This document shows, piece by piece, positions 9,295 to 15,787 of a stretch of 23,826 bases of DNA. How positions within the stretch are numbered: position 1 is the first letter of the stretch; each line of letters starts with the position of its first letter. A program made the translations under genes and the position numbers. The stretch is from a virus. The notes beneath the pieces were generated by a model. The model did not search any database, was not told where the DNA came from, and worked only from the letters and a program-made list of their open reading frames with translations. The DNA is taken from the IMG/VR virus record IMGVR_UViG_3300032213_001491, positions 1-23,826 of that record; one strand, written 5' to 3'.

Positions 9295-9304
9295 ATATAA
9301 ATAT
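9295..9304 (-). promoter_or_regulatory. Candidate late promoter box upstream of the fibre operon
   Basis: GATATTTATA in coding orientation ends 18 bases before the ATG at 9277, in the 38-base gap after the Dps-like gene. It would serve the small beta-rich protein plus the giant fibre. It is the same motif as in other gaps; its function is inferred. Confidence 0.4.
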
Positions 9305-9315
9305 CAGAAATACGA

Positions 9316-9687
9316 TTAACCTAAATTAATTAATTTGTATTTCGTTGAATATAATAACGTAGCTATATTATCTATATCATTTTGCATCCAACTATGTTGT
9401 AACTTCTCATTTTTTCTAGCAGCTTCTAAATATGTACATAGTTTAGTAAAATAATTAATGATATTATCTTTTTCTGCATTATTATCCACTCCCTTTACAT
9501 CCTTATACTCTATTAATCCATACATACCTTGATACGATTCAACTAATCCATCTATTAAAGGTATTATTTCTGTGTAATATCCTTCTAATGCCAAGTGTAA
9601 TGCTAATGCCCCAGTTCCTCTAACTCTAGTATGAAACACATGAGCCTGAGTTCTGCTGTGAAAAAACACCGAAGCCAATTCTTCCAT
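9316..9687 (-). CDS. Dps/ferritin-like helical-bundle protein
   Basis: This 123-residue all-helical protein has the metal-ligand spacing of Dps mini-ferritins. Visible residues are H19, H31, E35, D46 and E50. In E. coli Dps the ferroxidase ligands are H51, H63, D67, D78 and E82, so every interval (12, 4, 11 and 4) is the same, with Glu for Asp at one site. The surrounding segments (FHTRVRGTG, LHLALEGYY, IDGLVESYQG) also fit Dps helices A and B, and two further helices follow at about 71-91 and 100-116. The protein is shorter than Dps (167 residues) and lacks the Lys-rich N-terminal tail and most of the BC helix. By family, the site would oxidise Fe(II) at a dimer interface. It lies between the methyltransferase and fibre genes, after a TATTTATA box. 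Whether it binds iron or only keeps the fold is unknown. Confidence 0.55.
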   Translation of the reverse strand: MEELASVFFHSRTQAHVFHTRVRGTGALALHLALEGYYTEIIPLIDGLVESYQGMYGLIEYKDVKGVDNNAEKDNIINYFTKLCTYLEAARKNEKLQHSWMQNDIDNIATLLYSTKYKLINLG

Positions 9688-9710
9688 TTATATTAAATTT
9701 AATTATACAT

Positions 9711-9720
9711 CTATAAATAT
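9711..9720 (-). promoter_or_regulatory. Candidate late promoter box upstream of the Dps-like gene
   Basis: ATATTTATAG in coding orientation lies immediately after, and partly overlaps, the TGA stop of the methyltransferase gene, 24 bases before the ATG at 9687. Recurrence of the box in the window is the only support. Confidence 0.38.
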
Positions 9721-10367
9721 CACTTCCTAATTAAAAAAGAGTTTGGAAATATCTGAATCTTGTGATTTGGTATTTTTTCTCTCTCAATTAACTCATTCAT
9801 TGCTTTCATAACCGATGGATAAGCATCTATATCATCTCCCCCTAAGTATCCACCTACTTTAACTCTACTCCACCAATTATCAATATCCAACTTAACTATT
9901 TCATAATTATGGTCTCCATCTATGTAAACAAATTGTAAGGATTCCTCATCATACCATTTCCATAACCATCTACTATCACCTATCATAAGGTTAATATACT
10001 CATCCACCCCACATAATCGATAATGGGCTTTGATTAACTCATCAATTGGGATATCCTTAAGCTGTTCGGAAAATCTGTAATCGTAAAATGATTTAGGATG
10101 GTCTCCCCTTCTCACATCCGCATCTATTTGCCAAAGGGAATCTATTGTATCAAACTTTATTTTTTTTCCACTTTCTTTTATAAGAGAAGCCATAAAGATT
10201 GTAGATTGACCGAAAAATGTTCCAATCTCTACTATTGAATCTCCATCATTTAATTCTTTGAATACTAATCCATAGATATCCTCTGCACAACCAATCCACC
10301 CTGGTACATCTTCATAGGTTTTAATTTTACCTATTTCGTACTTATCCTTTATTGTATGTAACCTCAT
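9720..10367 (-). CDS. Class I SAM-dependent methyltransferase
   Basis: This protein of 215 residues has a Rossmann methyltransferase fold. Residues about 44-56 read SIVEIGTFFGQST (SAM-binding motif I, E-x-G-x-x-x-G); FDTID at 72-76 is the end of strand 2; and FVYIDGDHNYEIVKLDIDNW near 147-165 with VKVGGYLGGDD is the pattern of the Methyltransf_24 group, which methylates sugars and small molecules. I cannot tell the substrate. An ATG at 10409 in the same frame would add 14 residues (MRNHPFFCVF...), but it lies inside the hairpin of the gp23 terminator, so I place the start at 10367. The gene follows the capsid gene and precedes the Dps-like and fibre genes. Possible roles include modifying a virion or host surface glycan; this is inference. 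Confidence 0.72.
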   Translation of the reverse strand: MRLHTIKDKYEIGKIKTYEDVPGWIGCAEDIYGLVFKELNDGDSIVEIGTFFGQSTIFMASLIKESGKKIKFDTIDSLWQIDADVRRGDHPKSFYDYRFSEQLKDIPIDELIKAHYRLCGVDEYINLMIGDSRWLWKWYDEESLQFVYIDGDHNYEIVKLDIDNWWSRVKVGGYLGGDDIDAYPSVMKAMNELIEREKIPNHKIQIFPNSFLIRK

Positions 10368-10387
10368 AAATTTAAATATAAAGACAC

Positions 10388-10412
10388 AAAAAAAGGGGTG
10401 ATTTCTCACCCC
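10388..10412 (-). terminator. Intrinsic terminator after gp23
   Basis: In coding orientation the sequence is GGGGTGA, loop GAAA, TCACCCC, then seven T. The stem is a perfect seven base pairs and the loop is a stable GNRA tetraloop. It lies 43 bases after the stop of the capsid gene and is the only classical Rho-independent terminator I find in the window. It should end the strongly expressed head transcript or set its 3' end. Confidence 0.88.
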
Positions 10413-10454
10413 TCTCTTTTATTATGTAAGTTAACTTAACCTAATCAATTCAGA

Positions 10455-12092
10455 TTAGATAGAAGATAAATCTTTAACATAGATTCTACCGTAGAACTCA
10501 GGTCTTACGATTTTCTTAGCGTATCTAGTCATAACACCTCTACGTGGAGTAAAGTTGTCTGGGTCGTACACTAAAGGAGTCATAATCAATGGTACATATG
10601 GTGCGTAAACCGCTCCAGTCTCCAAGAAGTTTGAACCTTTAAATCCTAACAAGATTTGGTTAGAAGTCATGTAAGGGTTTTTGTAAACTGTGTATCTGTT
10701 AGAGATTGAACCTACTACAGAAACACCAGCTGCAAATTGTAATGCATCTTTCTCAGCATTCACGTGGAATCCTGGGATTGATTCTAAAATAGTACATACA
10801 TCTGGAGATGCAACGATAAAGTTAGCTCCACCTCTCATTGTTAATTGATGTATCTTGTTAGATACTTTGTTCAATTTAACACCTAAAGTCTGGAACCATG
10901 TAGCTTTTTGGTATGCTAATGCAGAAGAACCTGCAGTCCAAGTACCAGCTGCTGGGTTGTATTCTTCACCCACAGTTGCTGACCAATAATCAACTGTCAA
11001 TGCGTTAACTTGTAACATATCTAAGATTTCTAAGTCGATTTCTAAAGAGATGTATTCAGATAACATTGAAGTTAATTCTGCTTCAGCATCAATTGAGTGG
11101 TAAGCATTTAAATCTTGTGCCAACTCAGGAGTCCATACTGCTTTCAACTTACGAGTCTTAGCAACGATTGATTCGCTCTTTAATTCTAAGTCGATTTCAG
11201 GGATGTTTAAGTTAGTACCACTTAATTGGTTTGCACCATTAGCGATTGGGTTTTGGTCTTCAAAGTCACCTCTTTGGTAAGAGATTGGTTGAGTTTGGAA
11301 CTTAACAGAAGATAAGTTTACAGAAGTAGAAGCCGAAATAGGGTTCTTAACTTTTGCAAATAACACTAAGTTATTTCCAGCATAATCATGCTTATAGAAA
11401 GCAGGATATTCAACATCGATGTTAGTAGCATCTACTAAATCAATTAACTTAACAGCTTCAACATCAACGTTAGTTAATGCAGATGCAGCGATTGTTAATT
11501 TCTTAAAGTATGCAGATGTTGCAGCACTTGTGTTGAAAGATGCAGAGTAGTTAGCATCGAATCCGAAATCAGCCCAAGATGCAGAAGCAATTGTAGTTGC
11601 TACTGTAGCTGCAGATGAAGTTGGAGCCAATGAATAACCATAAGCACCTTCGCCATATAAACCACCAGCAGCAGTTTCAGTTCTACCGAACTTAGAACCA
11701 GTGCCATATAAAGAATCTAAAGCAGTTTTACCACCTTTAGTTGAACCATATTTGAAGTCCATAAAGAAGATAAGACCAGAAGGTAAGTTCATTGGTTGAA
11801 CTGAAACGAATTCCTTCGCTGCAATTTCACCAAAGATTCTTCTTACCAATGGTAAAGCAACACCACTCCACTCTTCAGAACCTTGTCCGTTAGCGTTAGT
11901 TTGTGATGATTCTTGTAATAATTGTTGTGCTTGGTTTTCCAAAAGCACTGCCATTGAATGTTGGTCTCTATCTTTAAGGCCTTCTAACAAACCAGTCTTA
12001 GACCATTTTGTTTTCAATCCTCTTGTTTGCTCCAACATAACGGTCTGAGGGTTTTTCGCCTCTAATAATGATTTAACATTAAAGTTTGCCAT
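10455..12092 (-). CDS. 23: Major capsid protein gp23
   Basis: This is the major head protein, 545 residues (T4 gp23 has 521), forming the hexamers of the shell with an HK97-like fold. Residues 59-61 are LQE followed by SSQTNANGQG, matching the gp21 cleavage consensus [IL]-x-E and lying very near the T4 cleavage point (after residue 65), so the mature subunit should begin at S62. The segment ALPLVRRIFGEIAAKEFVSVQPM and the downstream FFMDFKYGS are hallmark gp23 strings. Later parts include KLKAVWTPELAQDL, RGGANFIVASPDV and the C-terminal VRPEFYGRIYVKDLSSI. It is preceded by scaffold gp22 across a 29-base, nearly pure A/T leader with no Shine-Dalgarno, and followed by a strong terminator. Identification is firm. 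Confidence 0.95.
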   Translation of the reverse strand: MANFNVKSLLEAKNPQTVMLEQTRGLKTKWSKTGLLEGLKDRDQHSMAVLLENQAQQLLQESSQTNANGQGSEEWSGVALPLVRRIFGEIAAKEFVSVQPMNLPSGLIFFMDFKYGSTKGGKTALDSLYGTGSKFGRTETAAGGLYGEGAYGYSLAPTSSAATVATTIASASWADFGFDANYSASFNTSAATSAYFKKLTIAASALTNVDVEAVKLIDLVDATNIDVEYPAFYKHDYAGNNLVLFAKVKNPISASTSVNLSSVKFQTQPISYQRGDFEDQNPIANGANQLSGTNLNIPEIDLELKSESIVAKTRKLKAVWTPELAQDLNAYHSIDAEAELTSMLSEYISLEIDLEILDMLQVNALTVDYWSATVGEEYNPAAGTWTAGSSALAYQKATWFQTLGVKLNKVSNKIHQLTMRGGANFIVASPDVCTILESIPGFHVNAEKDALQFAAGVSVVGSISNRYTVYKNPYMTSNQILLGFKGSNFLETGAVYAPYVPLIMTPLVYDPDNFTPRRGVMTRYAKKIVRPEFYGRIYVKDLSSI

Positions 12093-12121
12093 TTTGTTAT
12101 TTTTTTAAATTTTTTGTTCAA

Positions 12122-13213
12122 TTACTTGATAATACCAGCTAATTTTTTGAATCTATCTGATGCAGAATTATCTTCAGCGATAATTTGCTTTGGTGCAGTA
12201 GAAGCCGCCGGCTTTGATGCATAACTTTCTGTAATTTTAGCAGTTACTTTCTTAGTTGCTCCGTTTCCAAATTTGAAACTTTCAGCAATTGTTGAGAATA
12301 CTAACTTAACTTCTCTTACATTTTTAGTTCTATCTAATGTTTCAACAACTTTAGATTTTTGTTCGTTTGTTAAATTGAATGAACGGAACAATTTGTTCAC
12401 ATACAATAATTTAGCATTCAAAAGGTTTACTTCGTTGATTGTACCTTTTAAAGATTTGATTACGCTGATAGCTTCACCTAATTCAGACTGAACTGATTTT
12501 AATTCTGCTTTCAATGCATCTAATTCTTCTTCAGATTCTTCACCTTCAGTAGCAACAGGTGCTTCTTCTGTAGGCTCATCTCCGTATCCCATTTCTCTTA
12601 GAATTTCATCTAAGTCAATTTCATCTTCTTCAGCTACTGGCTCTTCAGCTGCAGGCTCTTCAGTTGGTTCAGCTACAGGAGCTGCTTCCTCTTCTTCACC
12701 TTCAGTTGTTGCGTATGATTCTTCATCATCAGCTGCTGCTTCCAATTCTTTGATAATTTCATCGATTTCAGAGTCAACGTCATCCATTGTCTCTTCTTCG
12801 TTGTAATTCATACCTGTTCCAGGAGTTGCTCCCTCGACATCTTCTACTTCCTCGCCTTCTGTGATTCCTGCTACTTTCTCAGCATTCTCGTCTTCTGAAC
12901 CTACTGCTGCAGAGATTTTATCTACATCTGCTGCTGCTAATTCATCTGATTCCGCTGCTGAACTGAAAGCTTTAGCTGCTGGCATTTTAGTACCATCACC
13001 ACCGCCGATTTCTGAAGATACATCATTCTCCTGAGTCAATTCTACTTCTTCTTCACTTTCATCGCCTTCTAATTCCTCTGATAATTTTTTAGAAAGCATA
13101 GATTGTAATTTAGGAGTAAAAGCCTCTTCAAGAGCGATTTTTGCGTTTGCTAATGCTGTTTCACGAACCGCTTTAGCATCTGCGATTGCTTCTTTCAAAA
13201 GTTTACTATTCAT
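12122..13213 (-). CDS. 22: Prohead core scaffolding protein gp22
   Basis: This 363-residue protein is the scaffold around which the capsid assembles and which gp21 later digests. The N-terminal 50 residues form an amphipathic helix (MNSKLLKEAIADAKAVRETA). Residues about 50-230 are strongly acidic and rich in Glu, Asp, Ala and Thr (e.g. EGEEVEDVEGATPG). Then follow a coiled coil (LDALKAELKSVQSELGEAIS) and the family's conserved C-terminal block, LLNAKLLYVNKLFRSFNLT and TKNVREVKLVFSTIAESF. Several possible [IL]-x-E cleavage sites are present, such as LKE near residue 8 and LSE near residue 45. The acidic insert makes it longer than T4 gp22 (269 residues). It has its own structured leader of 126 bases and lies directly before gp23, as in T4. 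Confidence 0.86.
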   Translation of the reverse strand: MNSKLLKEAIADAKAVRETALANAKIALEEAFTPKLQSMLSKKLSEELEGDESEEEVELTQENDVSSEIGGGDGTKMPAAKAFSSAAESDELAAADVDKISAAVGSEDENAEKVAGITEGEEVEDVEGATPGTGMNYNEEETMDDVDSEIDEIIKELEAAADDEESYATTEGEEEEAAPVAEPTEEPAAEEPVAEEDEIDLDEILREMGYGDEPTEEAPVATEGEESEEELDALKAELKSVQSELGEAISVIKSLKGTINEVNLLNAKLLYVNKLFRSFNLTNEQKSKVVETLDRTKNVREVKLVFSTIAESFKFGNGATKKVTAKITESYASKPAASTAPKQIIAEDNSASDRFKKLAGIIK

Positions 13214-13230
13214 TTTACTTTTTGATTGTG

Positions 13231-13297
13231 TTAGGCTAATGAGTGTGTGCCTAAATAAGATTATTTGATTATATGTGATTCCATATAGAGATGGAAT
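13231..13297 (-). promoter_or_regulatory. Two hairpins in the gp22 leader
   Basis: In the 126 bases between bS21 and gp22 there are two perfect inverted repeats: TTAGGC/GCCTAA at 13231-13236 and 13249-13254 (12-base loop), and ATTCCAT/ATGGAAT at 13278-13284 and 13291-13297 (6-base loop). Neither is followed by a T run, so they are not intrinsic terminators. They may be RNA processing or stability elements that help raise gp22 and gp23 over the upstream genes. No exact TATTTATA box is present here. The functional reading is speculative. Confidence 0.3.
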
Positions 13298-13339
13298 ATT
13301 CGAATCAATTACATATAAGTATATAACAATTATAGAAAA

Positions 13340-13555
13340 CTAAAGAAAATTAAAATTATTTTTTCTTTTTGCTTTTTCTTTTTGTAATCTTTTCTTTACA
13401 GAAGGTTTCAAAAATTCCTTCCTATCACGCAATTCCTGCGTTATTTTTAGCTTAAAAACTTTGTTTTTGTAATCTTTCAGAGCCTTTTCTACATTACGAT
13501 TGCTCTCTTCTTTGGATGAACCTTGTTTAACTTTTATTATAATTCGTGCTGGCAT
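13340..13555 (-). CDS. rpsU: Phage-encoded ribosomal protein bS21
   Basis: This 71-residue, Lys/Arg-rich protein is a homologue of small-subunit ribosomal protein bS21, which sits beside the 3' end of 16S rRNA near the anti-Shine-Dalgarno. The core LRDRKEFLKPSVKKR at residues 42-56 matches, as I remember it, the Bacteroidota bS21 core LRARQAFIKPSVKKR almost exactly. The N-terminus (IIIKVKQGSSKEESNRNVEK) keeps the family strand-then-helix layout with a few extra residues. After KKR the sequence is LQKEKAKRKNNFNFL and lacks the Tyr I expect in host proteins. It lies one base after the gp21 stop (TAATATG) and upstream of gp22, thus inside the head operon and probably expressed late. It could replace host bS21 on ribosomes and favour phage messages. 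The family call is strong; the effect is inferred. Confidence 0.82.
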   Translation of the reverse strand: MPARIIIKVKQGSSKEESNRNVEKALKDYKNKVFKLKITQELRDRKEFLKPSVKKRLQKEKAKRKNNFNFL

Positions 13556-13556
13556 A

Positions 13557-14162
13557 TTATGCTAACTCTTCTATAATTTCTCTAATTAAATGTTGTGTTC
13601 TGCACCATTCTCCACATACATCTGTTCCGTATGTTTCGTTAATTTGTTTCTTAGAAGATACTGATTCATTTAAGTTTTCCATAAATGCACCCTGAGTTGA
13701 TGGGTTTGATACAAAATCCCACCCAATCAATTCAAAATCTTCAGCCACCATTACTTTATTATCTCCAATGGATTGAACTGAGCCCATACCTCTACTTGAG
13801 ATACCTAAACGGATTCCCGCTTTTAATAATTCTTTTAATATGTTACCAGATGGAGTTGGTAATATCTCTACGACACCTACCACATCATCTCCTTTCCAAT
13901 AGCATTCTCTTATGTTATGGGATACATTCTTCAAACTAACTACAGATGATTCTGGATGGTCTAATTCACCCAATGCTCTTTTCTCTGTAATAAGTTGTTG
14001 ATATTTCTTAACCTCTCTTTCTAATATTTCTTTTGGGTACACTCTACCATTCTGGTTTTGTGCATCCGCTCTTTGTAATACACCTTTAACCAAAACTACT
14101 CCGTTTTCGTCTTCGTTAATCTTTCCCTCAAATAATTTTGTTTCTATTAAAAGTGATTTCAT
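13557..14162 (-). CDS. 21: Prohead core protease gp21
   Basis: This 201-residue serine protease of the herpesvirus/T4 prohead type cleaves the scaffold and the capsid propeptide. Visible features: GRVYPKEILEREV at 39-51, LGELDHPES at 64-72 with the catalytic His at 69, VVGVVEILPTPSG near 94-106, and GISSRGMGSV at 120-129 with the nucleophile Ser at 122 or 123. The length is close to T4 gp21 (212). The C-terminus has two family-type cleavage sites, LNE at 164-166 and INE at 174-176, then a helix LIREIIEELA; these could be self-cleavage sites that shut the enzyme down. A Cys pair (CGEWC) near 183-187 is unusual. The gene starts one base after the EF-hand core protein and ends one base before bS21. 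Confidence 0.88.
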   Translation of the reverse strand: MKSLLIETKLFEGKINEDENGVVLVKGVLQRADAQNQNGRVYPKEILEREVKKYQQLITEKRALGELDHPESSVVSLKNVSHNIRECYWKGDDVVGVVEILPTPSGNILKELLKAGIRLGISSRGMGSVQSIGDNKVMVAEDFELIGWDFVSNPSTQGAFMENLNESVSSKKQINETYGTDVCGEWCRTQHLIREIIEELA

Positions 14163-14163
14163 T

Positions 14164-15318
14164 TTACTTATTTAGTTTAACTTTACCTTTACCTTCCATT
14201 ATACCAACTGCAATATCACCTACTACAAAATCAGGTTTAGTTGCATATCTCTTATTAACGATTGCAACTTTGTTATTTGGAGTTGGTTGAACTATGTAGA
14301 TTGCTAATGGTTCGGTAGCAAAAGTATATTTTATACCTAATTTCTTTAACTCACTACCTACTCCCATAAATGAAGATGCTGCTTCTACCGCTGATTTGAT
14401 TTTATCCATATCACCAGAAGAAACTCCTTCGTTTATTTTTTTATTCTCACCCAATTGTTTCCCAAACTCATCCCAAATCTGTAATGCTCTTTTTTTAACA
14501 CCTTCTTTAGAATCATTTGCACCAACTGGAATCATTTTTTGAAGTTTACCACGAACTACAAATCCACCATACATTGTATCACCATCAGTAGTTTTAGTTA
14601 CTACTATTTGAATACCTTCTTCATTTTTAAGTTTATTTACAACTTTAATAGTTGGTTTTGCACCTTCGTTTACTGATTCACCCAATGTCTTTAATTGTTT
14701 TTGTAATGGTTTAAACTTATCTAAAAATTGGTCTAAAGTTTTGATTTTACCTGCTTCAGCATCTACTCTTAACTTTTCTATTTTTGCCAAGATGTCCGAT
14801 TCTTTAGATTCGTTTACTTTTGTAATATTATACATTTTACCAGCACCACTCTTAACTAAAGTTTCACCTTCTTTACTTAATATCTTAGTCTGAGGTAATT
14901 CCTCTTCTCCTTCAGTTTTTGCACCGGCTCTAAGTTTAGATAAATCATCACCATCAACTTTTCCGTTTTTGTTTAAATCTATCTTTTGTTGTGCTGCTGA
15001 TAATTCCGCTTCTGTTTTTGCACCCCCTCTTAATTTAGATAAGTCATCTCCGTCAACTTTTCCGTTTTTATTTAAATCTATTTTTTGTTGCTTAGCGGTT
15101 AACTCATCTTCTTTTAATTGAGTTAATCTTTCACTTACACCTTTCCAAGTATCTTCTACTTTATTGAAAAATGCTTTCTTCTCTTCATCTGATTTGAATT
15201 CATCTGGCGAAGATACACCATGCTTCTTTAGCATAGCCTGAAAGAATGATTGATAATCCTTTTCTTCTTGTAATACTTCTCCAACGATGCTTCTTAATTG
15301 CTCTCTAGTTATTTTCAT
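14164..15318 (-). CDS. Prohead core-type protein with duplicated EF-hand/dockerin-like loops
   Basis: This 384-residue protein of uncertain role lies between the portal and the prohead protease. The N-terminus MKITREQLRSIVGEVLQEEK is a short amphipathic helix ending in LQE, a gp21-type cleavage motif, which suggests a capsid-targeting peptide. Residues 26-60 (LKKHGVSSPDEFKSDEEKKA) look like a small helical domain seen in other T4-like phage proteins. Residues 75-140 hold two 33-residue repeats, each with a calcium loop DLNKNGKVDGDD (ligand positions 1, 3, 5, 9 and 12 all acidic or Asn), spaced like a dockerin. [IV]NE motifs occur at 168-170, 216-218 and 295-297. The C-terminal 85 residues look globular. 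A possible AGGA ribosome binding site lies 6 bases before the ATG, a rarity in this window. It is probably an internal head or core protein. Confidence 0.6.
   Translation of the reverse strand: MKITREQLRSIVGEVLQEEKDYQSFFQAMLKKHGVSSPDEFKSDEEKKAFFNKVEDTWKGVSERLTQLKEDELTAKQQKIDLNKNGKVDGDDLSKLRGGAKTEAELSAAQQKIDLNKNGKVDGDDLSKLRAGAKTEGEEELPQTKILSKEGETLVKSGAGKMYNITKVNESKESDILAKIEKLRVDAEAGKIKTLDQFLDKFKPLQKQLKTLGESVNEGAKPTIKVVNKLKNEEGIQIVVTKTTDGDTMYGGFVVRGKLQKMIPVGANDSKEGVKKRALQIWDEFGKQLGENKKINEGVSSGDMDKIKSAVEAASSFMGVGSELKKLGIKYTFATEPLAIYIVQPTPNNKVAIVNKRYATKPDFVVGDIAVGIMEGKGKVKLNK
14899..15096 (-). repeat. Tandem 99-base repeat encoding two Ca-binding-type loops
   Basis: Units lie at 14998-15096 and 14899-14997, each 33 codons. 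The loop and the following helix (KIDLNKNGKVDGDDLSKLR) are identical in protein, while the DNA differs at several third positions. The duplication is therefore old enough to have drifted at silent sites and appears to be conserved by selection on the protein. Confidence 0.85.
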
Positions 15319-15331
15319 AGGGATTCCTAAT

Positions 15332-15787
15332 TTATTTTCTTAAGGTGGTTACGTTTTTACCAATGTTAGATAACCTTTCCTTTATTCTATAAATATGGTG
15401 ATTAGTTCTTTTCCAAAAGTTTTCACCTTTTAGAGAGTTTTCTTTTTTGATTTTACCATACCATTCTAAGAATTTTTCGATTTCATCAATCTTTCTACGG
15501 ATTTCCCTAACCCCCAACCCAATCTTTTGGTTTGGTGTCATAGTTTGGTCTAATCTTAATTTTTGAAATCTGTTTTCGTTAACTGCTGAATATCCAGTTA
15601 ATCCCGCCATTCTTTTTACATACCCCGCTTTGTGAGTACCATTATTAGAAAATGCACGAGGAGTATCGAATCCTGCTACATCTCCTGTAACAGTTACCTC
15701 TTTTTTCAATTTATCTTCTTCTTCCTTTTCTATTTCAGAAAGTATTTCTCTGATACTATTTTTTAACGCTTCTAGTTGAGTTGACAT
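15332..15787 (-). CDS. Small conserved head-cluster protein
   Basis: This 151-residue basic protein is of unknown function, though its place between portal and protease is where T4 keeps the prohead core genes 67 and 68. The N-terminal helix LEALKNSIREILSEIEKEEE contains LSE, a possible gp21 cleavage site, and resembles the N-terminus of the next protein, so it may be a capsid-targeting segment. A central stretch VTGDVAGFDTPRAFSNNG is followed by KMTPNQ-like sequence and a C-terminal helical region rich in Lys and Trp (FWKRTNHHIYRIKERLSNIG). 'G[FY]DTP.AFS' is a string I recall from cyanophage T4-like proteins of unknown role. It overlaps the end of the upstream gene by 32 bases. I infer an internal core protein with moderate confidence. 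Confidence 0.55.
   Translation of the reverse strand: MSTQLEALKNSIREILSEIEKEEEDKLKKEVTVTGDVAGFDTPRAFSNNGTHKAGYVKRMAGLTGYSAVNENRFQKLRLDQTMTPNQKIGLGVREIRRKIDEIEKFLEWYGKIKKENSLKGENFWKRTNHHIYRIKERLSNIGKNVTTLRK

Noticed and set aside
10367-10409. A methyltransferase start at 10409
   Set aside because: The extra codons coincide with the gp23 terminator stem, and the added residues are not part of the methyltransferase fold.
10427-10438. Palindrome TAAGTTAACTTA after the capsid gene as an operator
   Set aside because: It is a single short A/T-rich palindrome with no second copy found, and its position is already explained by the terminator region.
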